Positions 52,083-60,516 of a DNA stretch of 64,000 nucleotides are shown here, one piece after another (the first letter of the stretch is position 1; each line of letters opens with the position of its first letter). Under the pieces are notes generated by a model. The model made no database searches. It was not told where the DNA came from and was given only the letters and a program-made list of their open reading frames with translations. Source of the stretch: Mesorhizobium tamadayense (lineage in GTDB: Bacteria; Pseudomonadota; Alphaproteobacteria; Rhizobiales; Rhizobiaceae); contig NZ_RQXT01000004.1 in NCBI RefSeq assembly GCF_003863365.1, positions 62,001-126,000 on the forward strand, given 5' to 3'. The translations under genes and the position numbers were made by a program.

Positions 52083-53579
52083 TTACTGCGTCGCCTGATA
52101 AAGCTCCGAGGCCGCCTCTTTCAGCGCGCGGCGGCCGTCCGGCCTGAAATACATCATGTGCCCGCCCTCCAAGACATCGAGGCGGATCGGCTTGGCATCG
52201 GCCAGCGAGGGAAGCTGGTTCACCAGGTAGCGCGAGGCGAGATAGGGCGTGACTAGGTCGGTATAACCGTTGACGATGACGACGCCGAGGGCAGGGTTGA
52301 GCGAACGTGCCCGCTGCAGGTCGTTCATCACGCCGGCATAGCCTTGGCCCGAGGTGCCGTAGTCCCAGTTGTGGCTGACCTCGCCGTTGAGCAGCCGGTA
52401 GCTGACATCGGTGCGGTAGTTCAGTTCGTCGCGCGCATAGGCGACGAAGGCCGAGGTCAGCACCGGCACGCTGCGGTCGAGGACCGGATCTGGGCCTGCG
52501 TCATGCGCGCTTTGCGGTGCGATGTCGGCGGTTCCGATCGTGGCGTCGTAAGGACTGAGCACCGTGCCCGTGGCGCGCCGGAATTCTTTCACGAACAGGC
52601 CCGTCGGGACGCGGGCGAAATTGCGCTCGACAAGGTCGAGCGGCAGGCCGGTGATCTCCGAAACGCGCCCGCTGGCGAGCTTTCCGCCTTGCTCAAGTCC
52701 GCTCGTTAGAGCGGCCAGATAGTCGCCAAGCGCGTAGCGCTCGACCTCGGCCAGCCTGCCGCGCAACGCCTCGCTGCTGACGCCGTCGGCGCGAAGCCGC
52801 ACCGCCGCCAGCGAAGGCAATTCGAGCGCCCAGTGCAACTGGTCGAACTGGTCCGGCCGTACCAGCATGAACTCCAGCGCCGGCGAGATCAGCACGATGC
52901 CGCTGGGGCTCAAGCCGACATCCTCCTGCAGCGTCCTGGCGAGCAGCGCGGCGCGGAAGCCGCCATAGCTTTCGCCGACGAGGAAGAGGGGTGAAGCGGT
53001 GCGGCCGTTCTGTGCCAGGTATAGCCGGATGAAGGCGCCGACCGAGCTGGCGTCCTGGTCGACGCCCCAGAACGCCTTCGTGTCCTGGCCTGGCGCCTCG
53101 CGGCTGTAGCCGGCGCCGACCGGATCGACGAAGACGAGGTCGGTCGTGTCGAGCCAGCTGTCGGGATTGTCGATGAGCTTTTGCGGCGGCGGCAGGAATT
53201 CGCCGTCTGCCGCGGTCGCCAGGATGCGCGGGCCGAGCGCGCCGAGATGCAGGTAGGCGGACGCCGCGCCCGGCCCGCCGTTGAAGACGAAGGTGATCGG
53301 CCGCTCTTTCGAGGGGGCAGGCGATTGCTGCGTGTAGGCGACATAAAAAATCTCGGCCGTGACTTCGCCCTTGCCTGAAAGCAGCGACAGCGTGCCGGCC
53401 TTGGCCTGGTAGTCCAGCTTGCGCCCGCCAATCGTGAGCGAATGCTCGGTCACCTGCGGCGGCAGCAGCAGCGACAGCACGCCGCCGACAGGTGCCGGCC
53501 GCTCCGGTGTTTCGGCCGGGGCTGGCTGCGCGAAGGCGGCAAGCGTCAGCAGGATGAGGGGGACGAGTTTCAACCGCAT
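52083..53579 (-). CDS. Exported S10-type serine carboxypeptidase
   Basis: A 498-residue protein with a signal peptide (LKLVPLILLTLAAFAQPAPA) and an alpha/beta hydrolase domain of peptidase family S10. FNGGPGAASAYLHLG forms the oxyanion region, LVGESYGGFRAA has the nucleophile Ser, NGYTDLVTPY the Asp and LEGGHMMYFRPDG the His. It should act in the periplasm on peptide C-termini. The ATG at 53579 is chosen because it starts the signal peptide. Confidence 0.9.
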   Translation of the reverse strand: MRLKLVPLILLTLAAFAQPAPAETPERPAPVGGVLSLLLPPQVTEHSLTIGGRKLDYQAKAGTLSLLSGKGEVTAEIFYVAYTQQSPAPSKERPITFVFNGGPGAASAYLHLGALGPRILATAADGEFLPPPQKLIDNPDSWLDTTDLVFVDPVGAGYSREAPGQDTKAFWGVDQDASSVGAFIRLYLAQNGRTASPLFLVGESYGGFRAALLARTLQEDVGLSPSGIVLISPALEFMLVRPDQFDQLHWALELPSLAAVRLRADGVSSEALRGRLAEVERYALGDYLAALTSGLEQGGKLASGRVSEITGLPLDLVERNFARVPTGLFVKEFRRATGTVLSPYDATIGTADIAPQSAHDAGPDPVLDRSVPVLTSAFVAYARDELNYRTDVSYRLLNGEVSHNWDYGTSGQGYAGVMNDLQRARSLNPALGVVIVNGYTDLVTPYLASRYLVNQLPSLADAKPIRLDVLEGGHMMYFRPDGRRALKEAASELYQATQ

Positions 53580-53646
53580 GACGCCTCCGCAGGAACGACC
53601 TCCGCAAAGTAAGGCCGGGGCGGTCGAAGTCAAAGGGTTGAAGCTG

Positions 53647-53831
53647 CCAATCTCCCCCTTTGCGGGGGAGATGCCCGGCAGGGCAGAGGGGGTACTGTCC
53701 CGCTGCCCTGTCAGCAGTTACCGACCGGCCTCTTCGGTGCAGGTCTCGCGGAATGAACGCCGCCTGCGTTGGCGATCCTTCACACCCCCCTCTGTCCTGC
53801 CGGACATCTCCCCCGCAAAGGGGGAGATTGG
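53647..53831. repeat. Palindromic element, family 1, copy 5
   Basis: Left arm CCAATCTCCCCCTTTGCGGG onward with core GCCC-GGCA-GGGC; right arm core GTCC-TGCC-GGAC, ending ATTGG at 53831. The arms pair with each other except at the cores, where each arm pairs with itself. Inner spacer of about 85 bases. Located in the 293-base gap between the S10 peptidase and PhnB-like genes. Confidence 0.88.
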
Positions 53832-53872
53832 CGGTTTCGCCGCCGGGTCTCCCTTCCAACGTTGGGACGATG

Positions 53873-54370
53873 CTACCTTTGGGCAGCGAAGTCTGTCTCC
53901 CCAAACGCCCTCTCCAGCGCCGCGACATCGATCTTCACCATGCCGAGCATCGCTTCCATCGCCCGCTTCGAGCGCTCGCGGTCGGGATGGGCTGCCATAT
54001 CGCCGAGGATTTTCGGCACGATCTGCCACGACAGGCCCCAGCGGTCCTTCAGCCAGCCGCATTGCTCTGGCTTGCCGCCGTTGTCGAGAAAAGCGTTCCA
54101 GATGCGGTCGATCTCGTCCTGGCCGTCCAACTCGACCAGGACCGAGAAGGAATGGTTGAACGGGTCGAGCGGACCGGCTTCGAGCGCGATGAAATTCTGG
54201 TCGTCGAGCACGAATTCGATGATCTTGACGCTGCCGGCGGGGCCGCTTGGATTGTCAGCCGCCACGTCCGTGGCGCGGCCGATCGCCGAGTTGGGAATGG
54301 TGGCGACATAGAACTCCACCGCCTGCCGCGCGTCTTTTTCGAACCACAGATGCGAGGTCACCTTGGCCAT
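53873..54370 (-). CDS. PhnB-like VOC protein
   Basis: A 165-residue protein starting AKVTSHLWFEKDARQAVEFY, with FVLDDQNFIALEAG and DRWGLSWQIVPKILGDM, the pattern of the PhnB/3-demethylubiquinone methyltransferase-like VOC group. The methyltransferase name is historical; no reaction is proven for most members. GGAAGGAG before the ATG at 54370 is a strong ribosome site. It is divergent from the OsmC gene. Confidence 0.9.
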   Translation of the reverse strand: MAKVTSHLWFEKDARQAVEFYVATIPNSAIGRATDVAADNPSGPAGSVKIIEFVLDDQNFIALEAGPLDPFNHSFSVLVELDGQDEIDRIWNAFLDNGGKPEQCGWLKDRWGLSWQIVPKILGDMAAHPDRERSKRAMEAMLGMVKIDVAALERAFGETDFAAQR

Positions 54371-54504
54371 GCTGAATCTCCTTCCTGTCTGACAACGACT
54401 GAAGGACGTTCGAGTTTCGCCCGATCCGACAGGCGTGGCGTTCCGAGCATTGTTCTGCACGCTGGGCCAGACAATACTATCAATCAGCAAAGACCACCGA
54501 AGGG

Positions 54505-55017
54505 ATGAAAATGGACGCGACCGCACTCAAGGCCATGCAGGCGCCGCTGAAGGAAGCCTATCGCGAAGACGCCGCCAAAGCGCTGATCACGCTCAAGGCG
54601 CGCGGAACGCTCGACGACCAGTCGATCGCCTGCAAGGTGGAGACGGGCAGGGCGCTTGCCGTGGCGCGACTGCATCCGGCGACCGGCGGCTCGGGCCTGG
54701 AGCTTTGCTCCGGCGACATGCTGCTCGAAGCGCTGGTCGCCTGCGCCGGCGTGACGCTGAAGGCGGTGGCGACGGCGCTGGAGTTCAAGCTCGGCAGCGC
54801 CACCGTCGAGGCCGAGGGCGACCTCGATTTTCGCGGCACGCTCGGCGTCGCTCGCGACGCGCCGGTTGGTTTTCGGGAGATCCGGCTGAAATTCGATCTC
54901 GACACAGACGAGCCGCAGGAGCGCATCGATTCGTTGCTGAAGCTCACGGAGCGCTACTGCGTGGTGTTCCAGACGATCAACAACAAGCCGGCGTTGACGG
55001 TGAGCGCGAGGCGCTGA
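54505..55017 (+). CDS. OsmC/Ohr-family peroxide-reducing protein
   Basis: A 170-residue OsmC-fold protein. The two redox Cys are in EALVACAGVTLKAV and LTERYCVVFQTI, the usual positions for thiol-dependent reduction of organic hydroperoxides. GAAGGGATG leads into the ATG region; the first two residues MKM give an alternative start six bases later. A weak promoter (TTGTTC at 54450, AATACT at 54473) precedes it. Repeat elements follow at once. Confidence 0.85.
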   Translation: MKMDATALKAMQAPLKEAYREDAAKALITLKARGTLDDQSIACKVETGRALAVARLHPATGGSGLELCSGDMLLEALVACAGVTLKAVATALEFKLGSATVEAEGDLDFRGTLGVARDAPVGFREIRLKFDLDTDEPQERIDSLLKLTERYCVVFQTINNKPALTVSARR

Positions 55018-55022
55018 CGCTG

Positions 55023-55329
55023 CCAATCTCCCCCCTTGTAGGGGAGATGCCCGGCAGGGCAGAGGGGGGCGCTGTGCTGCCGGCGTTTCGGCACCTGGTT
55101 TTCCGGCGCACCCGACGCTTCGTCATCCTCGGGCTTGACCCGAGGATCCATGCCGTGACGATCGACGTGGAGTGCAGCGGTGCAGAATTCTGTAAACGTT
55201 GCAACGCTTGGATCCTAGGGTCTGCGCGCGTCGCTTCGCTCGTTGCTCCGCCCTAGGATGACGACAGAAAAAGGTCGGCGTCACTTCGTGCCTCCCTCTC
55301 TGGCCTGCCGGCCATCTCCCCCAAAGGGC
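55023..55329. repeat. Palindromic element, family 1, copies 6, split by insertion
   Basis: Left arm at 55023-55070 has core GCCC-GGCA-GGGC; right arm at 55291-55329 has core GGCC-TGCC-GGCC and a shortened outer stem. The spacer is about 220 bases instead of 66-90 because a different palindromic element (55121-55263) sits inside. Nothing here codes for protein. Confidence 0.75.
55121..55263. repeat. 143 bp inverted-repeat element nested in family 1 copy
   Basis: Terminal arms CGTCATCCTCGGGC (55121-55134) and GCCCTAGGATGACG (55250-55263) pair with one mismatch; inside are CGGGCTTGACCCG and CTTGGATCCTAGG palindromes. I recall similar CGTCATCCTCGGGCTTGACC sequences scattered in rhizobial genomes. 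No open frame of note. Confidence 0.7.
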
Positions 55330-55342
55330 GATCACGCTAACC

Positions 55343-55567
55343 CTACTGCGCCGAAGGTTCCTCCGCATCCCCCTCATCAGTGAAGGGCGAGGCGCTCGGC
55401 ACGCATTGCACGGCCCAGCCCTGCGGTGTCGGCTGCTTCTGATATTCGGCAATCGCGTTGGTGCACTGTTCGCGGGTGTCGAAGGTGCTGGGCAGCACCA
55501 CCATGCCGCCTTGCGGGCCGGCGATCACCAGATACCAGACCAACGCTACGCTGGGAGTAGCAGCCAT
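55343..55567 (-). CDS. Small conserved hypothetical protein
   Basis: A 74-residue protein: VALVWYLVIAGPQGGMVVLP, then TFDTREQCTNAIAEYQKQ and GWAVQCVPSASPF. One short hydrophobic stretch near the N-terminus and two Cys that could form a disulfide. GAGG before the ATG at 55567 supports the start. The SDR gene is upstream on the same strand, 219 bases away. Function unknown. Confidence 0.65.
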   Translation of the reverse strand: MAATPSVALVWYLVIAGPQGGMVVLPSTFDTREQCTNAIAEYQKQPTPQGWAVQCVPSASPFTDEGDAEEPSAQ

Positions 55568-55662
55568 GGAAATTCCTCGCTTTGCTGGATGTCGGAGTCG
55601 AACCGATCCTAGCAACTCCCCGCAAATGGCGAAAGCAGGGCGGCGGGACATGCATCCGCCCG

Positions 55663-55684
55663 CCGTTCACAGACCCGTGAACGG
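55663..55684. terminator. Perfect hairpin downstream of SDR gene
   Basis: CCGTTCAC (55663-55670) and GTGAACGG (55677-55684) with a six-base loop. It is about 100 bases past the SDR stop on the minus strand and about 100 bases upstream of the small gene start. It may be a terminator without T-run or an operator. The rest of 55568-55786 shows nothing recognisable. Confidence 0.4.
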
Positions 55685-55786
55685 TGTTCTCGCTGCGCAT
55701 GCCAAGTCGACGGCGAAGCTGTAGAACAGGCCGCAAAGCGCGCCGCCTAGAATCGGTTTCAGCAGAAGCGCTTTCGAACTTCAGTT

Positions 55787-56530
55787 CTATTCCGGCTGCC
55801 GGTAGGCGACGAAGCGGTTGTGCTTGGCCTGGAAGATCAGCCCGGTTTCCTTCAGCGCCGGGCTTGCCAGCGGCAGGATGCGCTTGGCGATCTCGGAAGG
55901 ATGCGGCAGCGTCTCCGGATCCTCGCCGGGCATGGCCTGGGCGCGCATCGCGGTGCGGGTGGGGCCGGGATCGGCGGCGTTGACTCGCAGCGGCAGGCTC
56001 TCGGTCTCATGCGCCCAGGAGCGCATCATCGTCTCCACCGCTGCCTTGGAAGCCGCGTAGGGCGCCCAGAAGGCGCGCGCCGAATGCGCGGCGTTGGAGG
56101 ACATGATGATCGCGCGGCCGGCATCGGAGAGTCGAAGCAGAGGGTCGACCGAGCGGATCAGGCGCCAGGTCGCGGTGACGTTGATGGTCATCACCTTTTC
56201 GAAGGTCTTGGCCTCGACATGGCCGATCGGCGAGATCACGCCGAGGATGCCGGCATTGGCCACCAGGATATCGAGCTTGCCCCAACGCTCATTTATCGCC
56301 CCGCCCAGCCGGTCGATGCCGGTCATGTCTGCGAGGTCGAGCGGCACCAGCGTGGCCTGTCCACGGCCGTCGGCTTTGATCTGGTCGTCCAGCTCTTCCA
56401 GGCCGCCGACGGTACGGGCGACGGCAATCACATGCGCGCCGGCGGCCGCCAGCTCCCTGGCGATGAAATAGCCGATGCCGCGCGAGGCGCCGGTAACGAC
56501 CGCCACGCGGCCGGAAAGGTCGAGGGTCAT
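55787..56530 (-). CDS. Short-chain dehydrogenase/reductase
   Basis: A 247-residue Rossmann-fold oxidoreductase. The cofactor loop is VTGASRGIGYFIA, LVANAGILG follows, and the catalytic Ser-Tyr-Lys are in IIMSSNAAHSARAF and WAPYAASKAA. The Arg-rich position after the first strand (AVARTVGG) suggests NADP. Substrate unknown. The gene lies 28 bases downstream of purF on the same strand and may be co-transcribed. Confidence 0.9.
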   Translation of the reverse strand: MTLDLSGRVAVVTGASRGIGYFIARELAAAGAHVIAVARTVGGLEELDDQIKADGRGQATLVPLDLADMTGIDRLGGAINERWGKLDILVANAGILGVISPIGHVEAKTFEKVMTINVTATWRLIRSVDPLLRLSDAGRAIIMSSNAAHSARAFWAPYAASKAAVETMMRSWAHETESLPLRVNAADPGPTRTAMRAQAMPGEDPETLPHPSEIAKRILPLASPALKETGLIFQAKHNRFVAYRQPE

Positions 56531-56558
56531 GCGAGAGGTTCCGTGAGATGGTCCCGGC

Positions 56559-58040
56559 TTACGACCCACCGCTCGCCAGGAGCGACAGCGTGCGCACGTT
56601 GTCGTGGCCTTCGAAGTCAAGCAGGCGGGTGGGGTACTGGCCGGTGAAGCAGGCGTCGCAGAACTGCGGCTGGTCGTTGTCGCGGCGGGCCTCGCCGACG
56701 GCGCGGTAGAGCCCGTCGATCGAGAGAAACCCTAGCGAATCGACGCGAATGAACTCGGCCATCTCCTCGACCGACATGCGCGATGCCAACAGCTTCGACT
56801 TCTCCGGCGTGTCGACGCCGTAGAAGCACGAAGCGCTGGTCGGCGGCGAGGCGATGCGCATGTGCACTTCCCTGGCGCCGGCGTCGCGCACCATCTGCAC
56901 GATCTTCTGGCTGGTGGTGCCGCGCACGATGGAATCGTCGACCAGCACCACGCGCTTGCCTTCGATCATGCGGCGATTGGCGTTGTGCTTGAGCTTGACG
57001 CCCATGTGGCGGATCGAATCGCCTGGCTGGATGAAGGTACGGCCGACATAGTGATTGCGGATGATGCCGAGCTCGAAGGGAATGCCCGCGGCCTGGGAAA
57101 AACCGATAGCCGCCGGCGTGCCGGAATCCGGCACCGGCACGACGATGTCTGCGTCGACCGGGCTTTCCTGCGCCAGCTCGGCGCCGATGCGCTTGCGCAC
57201 CTCATAGACATTGCGGCCTTCGACCGTCGAATCCGGCCGCGCGAAATAGACATATTCGAAGATGCAGAAGCGGGTCTTCTGCGGCTCGAACGGGTACAGG
57301 CTTTCGATGCCTTTGGAGGTGACGACCACCATCTCGCCGGGCTTGATGTCGCGCACGAAACGGGCGCCGATGATGTCGAGCGCGCAGGTCTCGGATGAAA
57401 GGATCCAGGCGCCGTCGAGGTCGCCCAGCACCAGCGGCCGGATACCCAGCGGATCGCGGCAGCCGATCATCTTCTTGGCCGTCATCGCCACCAGCGAGAA
57501 GGCGCCCTCGACCTGGCGCACCGCGTCGATGAAGCGCGAATTGAGATCGCGTTCCTTGCTGGTGGCAACCAGATGCAGCAGCGTCTCGGTGTCGGAGGTG
57601 GAGGAGAAGATCGCACCCTGCTTCTGCAGCGCACGCTGCACCGTCATGGCATTGGTGAGATTGCCGTTGTGGGCGACGGCGAAGCCGCCTTCGCCGAGTT
57701 CGGCGAAGAAGGGCTGGACATTGCGCAGGCCGGAGCCCCCGGTGGTGGCGTAGCGGGTATGACCGATGGCGCGGTTACCTTGCAGGCTGTCGATGACGCG
57801 CTGCTTGGTGAAGGTGTCGCCGATCAGGCCGATATGGCGCTCCACATGGAACTGGGTGCCGTCATAAGAGACGATGCCGGCTGCTTCCTGGCCGCGATGC
57901 TGCAAGGCGTGCAGGCCGAGCGTGACGATAGCCGCGGCATCCTGCCGGCCGAAAATGCCGAACACGCCGCACTCGTCATGGAAATGGTCATCGGCCTCGG
58001 CGGAAAGCATGTCGTCTGCGTCTGCCTTCAAAACTGCCAT
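56559..58040 (-). CDS. purF: Amidophosphoribosyltransferase
   Basis: A 493-residue enzyme for the first step of de novo purine synthesis (PRPP and glutamine to phosphoribosylamine). After a short propeptide, HDECGVFGIFG has the catalytic Cys exposed on maturation; the PRPP site is VVLVDDSIVRGTTS. Iron-sulfur ligand Cys residues appear as FCIFEYVYF, ASCFYGVDTP and FCDACFTG. The ATG at 58040 is preferred over a TTG three codons upstream. Upstream: cvpA and radA. Confidence 0.96.
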   Translation of the reverse strand: MAVLKADADDMLSAEADDHFHDECGVFGIFGRQDAAAIVTLGLHALQHRGQEAAGIVSYDGTQFHVERHIGLIGDTFTKQRVIDSLQGNRAIGHTRYATTGGSGLRNVQPFFAELGEGGFAVAHNGNLTNAMTVQRALQKQGAIFSSTSDTETLLHLVATSKERDLNSRFIDAVRQVEGAFSLVAMTAKKMIGCRDPLGIRPLVLGDLDGAWILSSETCALDIIGARFVRDIKPGEMVVVTSKGIESLYPFEPQKTRFCIFEYVYFARPDSTVEGRNVYEVRKRIGAELAQESPVDADIVVPVPDSGTPAAIGFSQAAGIPFELGIIRNHYVGRTFIQPGDSIRHMGVKLKHNANRRMIEGKRVVLVDDSIVRGTTSQKIVQMVRDAGAREVHMRIASPPTSASCFYGVDTPEKSKLLASRMSVEEMAEFIRVDSLGFLSIDGLYRAVGEARRDNDQPQFCDACFTGQYPTRLLDFEGHDNVRTLSLLASGGS

Positions 58041-58151
58041 GGGGCTCAAGCTCCGCTAAAGTCGCCATATAGGGCGATCGCTCGCCGAACGCAACGCACG
58101 CGATGCCGCATTCACATCAACGTCAGGACGGCCACGCCGGCCGGCCCGCAA

Positions 58152-58829
58152 TCAGTTTGCCGGCGCTGGAGTTGCGGGGGCTGGATTGGCCGGGGCCGGC
58201 TCGTTGTCGGCTGGCGCTTCGCCTTCGCTGTCGTCAGGCGCCGGCGCATTGTCCTCGCCGGCGGCCGGCGGTTCGGCCGCGGGCTGGTCGGTGGTCGCCG
58301 GCGCGCCTGCCTGGGGCGTGCCCTTATGCGTGTATTTGTTGACCAGCTCTTCTGTGTTCTCGGGCAGCACGCTTTCCAGCTTGGCGCCGATCGTCTCGAG
58401 CAACGGCCGCGACTTGGCGTTGGCCACCCAGGCGGGCGCCTTGGCGCCGGCCAGCCAGTTGAAGAACAAAAGCGCCACCGCGACGACCAGGATGCCGCGC
58501 GCCGCGCCGTAGAGGAAGCCGAGCGTGCGGTCGAGCGCGCCGATGCGCGAATCGATGATCCAGTCGGCGATCTTCATGGTGATCACCGAGACGACGATCA
58601 GCGCGATGACAAAGACGACGCCCGCGGCTGCGGCCATCGCGATCTTGTCGTTGTCGACATAGGGCTGAACGTAGGGCAGGACCGGCTTGTAGAAGAAGAA
58701 GGCGGCTGCTGCCGCCGCTGCCCAGGACACCACCGACAGCACCTCGCGGGAAAAGCCGCGCACCATGGCAAGCATCGCCGAGACCAGGGTGAAGCCGACG
58801 AGAATTCCGTCAAGCAGCGTAATCGGCAT
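58152..58829 (-). CDS. cvpA: CvpA family membrane protein
   Basis: A 225-residue protein with four membrane helices (about residues 5-25, 30-50, 60-85 and 100-120). PITLLDGILVGFTLVSAMLA and VRGFSREVLSVVSW are the CvpA signature. The C-terminal tail (about 160-225) is Pro/Ala/Glu-rich and probably disordered. CvpA was linked to colicin V production and purF regulation in E. coli; here it lies directly upstream of purF, which is the common order. Confidence 0.92.
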   Translation of the reverse strand: MPITLLDGILVGFTLVSAMLAMVRGFSREVLSVVSWAAAAAAAFFFYKPVLPYVQPYVDNDKIAMAAAAGVVFVIALIVVSVITMKIADWIIDSRIGALDRTLGFLYGAARGILVVAVALLFFNWLAGAKAPAWVANAKSRPLLETIGAKLESVLPENTEELVNKYTHKGTPQAGAPATTDQPAAEPPAAGEDNAPAPDDSEGEAPADNEPAPANPAPATPAPAN

Positions 58830-58851
58830 GTCTTTCGCCCCACTTCCTGTC

Positions 58852-60288
58852 TTACGGCCGATGAGCCGCGTCACTCCCCTCGTCGGCACGGCAGCGCCGT
58901 GTGCCGGCTATGCGCGCCACGAGGTCGGCAAGCTCGGTGGGCTGGAAAGCGCCGGCCGCGATACCCCCGGCCCCATTACTGCCAACGACTTCCTCGCTGC
59001 CGAGCGGCAGCACCGCGCTTCCAAAACCCAGCTTTTCGGCTTCTTTGAGGCGTTGCTGCGCATGCGCAACCGGCCTCACCGCACCCGACAGGCTGATTTC
59101 GCCGAAATAGACGCAATCGGCGGGAAGGGCAAGACCGGTGAGCGACGAAACCAGCGCCGCGGCCACCGCGAGATCGGCCGCCGGCTCGCTGATGCGATAG
59201 CCGCCGGCGACGTTGAGATAGACGTCGTGCTGGCCGAAACGGACCCCGCAATGCGCTTCCAGCACCGCCAGCACCATGGAGAGCCGCGCGCCGTCCCAGC
59301 CGACAACCGCACGGCGCGGCGTGCCGAGCGAGGAGGGCGCCACCAGTGCCTGGATCTCGACGAGAACCGGCCTTGTCCCTTCCATACCGGCGAAAACCGC
59401 GGCGCCCGGGGATTTTGCGTGCCGTTCGCCGAGGAACAGCTCCGACGGATTGGCGACCTCGCGCAGGCCCTTGTCCGACATTTCGAAGACGCCGATCTCG
59501 TCGGTCGGGCCGAAACGGTTCTTCACCGTGCGCAGGATGCGGAAGTGATGGTTGCCTTCGCCCTCGAAATAGAGCACGCCGTCGACCATGTGCTCGACGA
59601 CGCGCGGTCCGGCGATCTGGCCGTCCTTGGTGACATGGCCGACGAGCACGATCGCTGCCCCTGTGGATTTCGCGTAGCGGATCATCGCCTGGGCGGCGGC
59701 GCGTACCTGGGTGACCGTGCCCGGCGCCGAATCGGCAAGATCGGTCCACAGCGTCTGGATGGAATCGAGGATCACCAGATCCGGCCGCTTGCCGTCGGCA
59801 ATCGTTGCCAGGATATCCTCGACATTGGTTTCGGCGGCGAGCTCGACGGGTGCGGAAGCAACGCCGAGGCGCTGCGCGCGCAGCCTGATCTGCGCGACCG
59901 CTTCCTCGCCTGAGACATAGACGATGCGGTGGCCCTTCGAGGCAAGCGCGGCGGCGGCTTGCGTGAGCAGCGTCGACTTGCCGATGCCGGGATCGCCGCC
60001 GACCAGCAGCGCCGATCCGCGCACGAAACCGCCGCCGGTGGCGCGGTCGAGCTCGCCGATCCCCGAAACGATGCGCGGCGCGTCCTCGATGTCGCCGGAG
60101 AGGCTGGTGAGCACCACTGCGCGGCCCTTGCGGGCATTGCGCGTGTTGGCTGGCCCCGAGCCGATGCCGCCCGCCGTGCCTTCCTCGACCAGCGTGTTCC
60201 ACTCGCCGCAGGCATCGCATTTGCCGGCCCAGCGCTGATGCACCGAGCCGCAATTCTGGCAGATGAACTGAACGCGCGATTTGGCCAT
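58852..60288 (-). CDS. radA: DNA repair protein RadA
   Basis: A 478-residue RecA-like ATPase with a branch-migration role in recombination. It has the N-terminal zinc finger FICQNCGSVHQRWAGKCDAC, Walker A GGDPGIGKST, the KNRFGPTDEIGVFEM motif and a C-terminal Lon-protease-like domain (about residues 290-450). The gene is 22 bases upstream of cvpA, so radA, cvpA and purF may form one transcript. Confidence 0.96.
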   Translation of the reverse strand: MAKSRVQFICQNCGSVHQRWAGKCDACGEWNTLVEEGTAGGIGSGPANTRNARKGRAVVLTSLSGDIEDAPRIVSGIGELDRATGGGFVRGSALLVGGDPGIGKSTLLTQAAAALASKGHRIVYVSGEEAVAQIRLRAQRLGVASAPVELAAETNVEDILATIADGKRPDLVILDSIQTLWTDLADSAPGTVTQVRAAAQAMIRYAKSTGAAIVLVGHVTKDGQIAGPRVVEHMVDGVLYFEGEGNHHFRILRTVKNRFGPTDEIGVFEMSDKGLREVANPSELFLGERHAKSPGAAVFAGMEGTRPVLVEIQALVAPSSLGTPRRAVVGWDGARLSMVLAVLEAHCGVRFGQHDVYLNVAGGYRISEPAADLAVAAALVSSLTGLALPADCVYFGEISLSGAVRPVAHAQQRLKEAEKLGFGSAVLPLGSEEVVGSNGAGGIAAGAFQPTELADLVARIAGTRRCRADEGSDAAHRP

Positions 60289-60333
60289 TAGCGTTGCGCC
60301 GTCTGCTGATCGCCAAAGGTCGGCGTTCCTTCA

Positions 60334-60491
60334 CACCCCCCTCTGTCCTGCCGGACATCTCCCCCGCAAGGGGGGAGATTGGACGTCATTGATGCTTTCG
60401 CCAATCTCCGACGTCGCCGGAAGAGCGCCAGCGGTGAAACTGCTGATCTCCCCCCTTGCGGGGGAGATGGCCGGCAGGCCAGAGGGGGGTG
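60334..60491. repeat. Palindromic element, family 1, copy 7
   Basis: Two 46-base arms (60334-60379 and 60446-60491) identical in inverse except at the cores: left GTCC-TGCC-GGAC, right GGCC-GGCA-GGCC. The element is between radA and dnaB on the minus strand. I believe alr often lies at this place in related genomes; here only the repeat is found. Confidence 0.9.
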
Positions 60492-60516
60492 CGACGGAGC
60501 GCGGTCGGTCAAAAGC

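Noticed and set aside
53660..54508. A 282-codon plus-strand frame across the repeat and opposite the PhnB-like gene
   Set aside because: It begins in a palindromic repeat and continues antisense to a clear VOC gene.
31771..60491. Possible CRISPR array
   Set aside because: The repeats are kilobases apart, palindromic over 46 bases and not regularly spaced with unique spacers; no cas gene is present.
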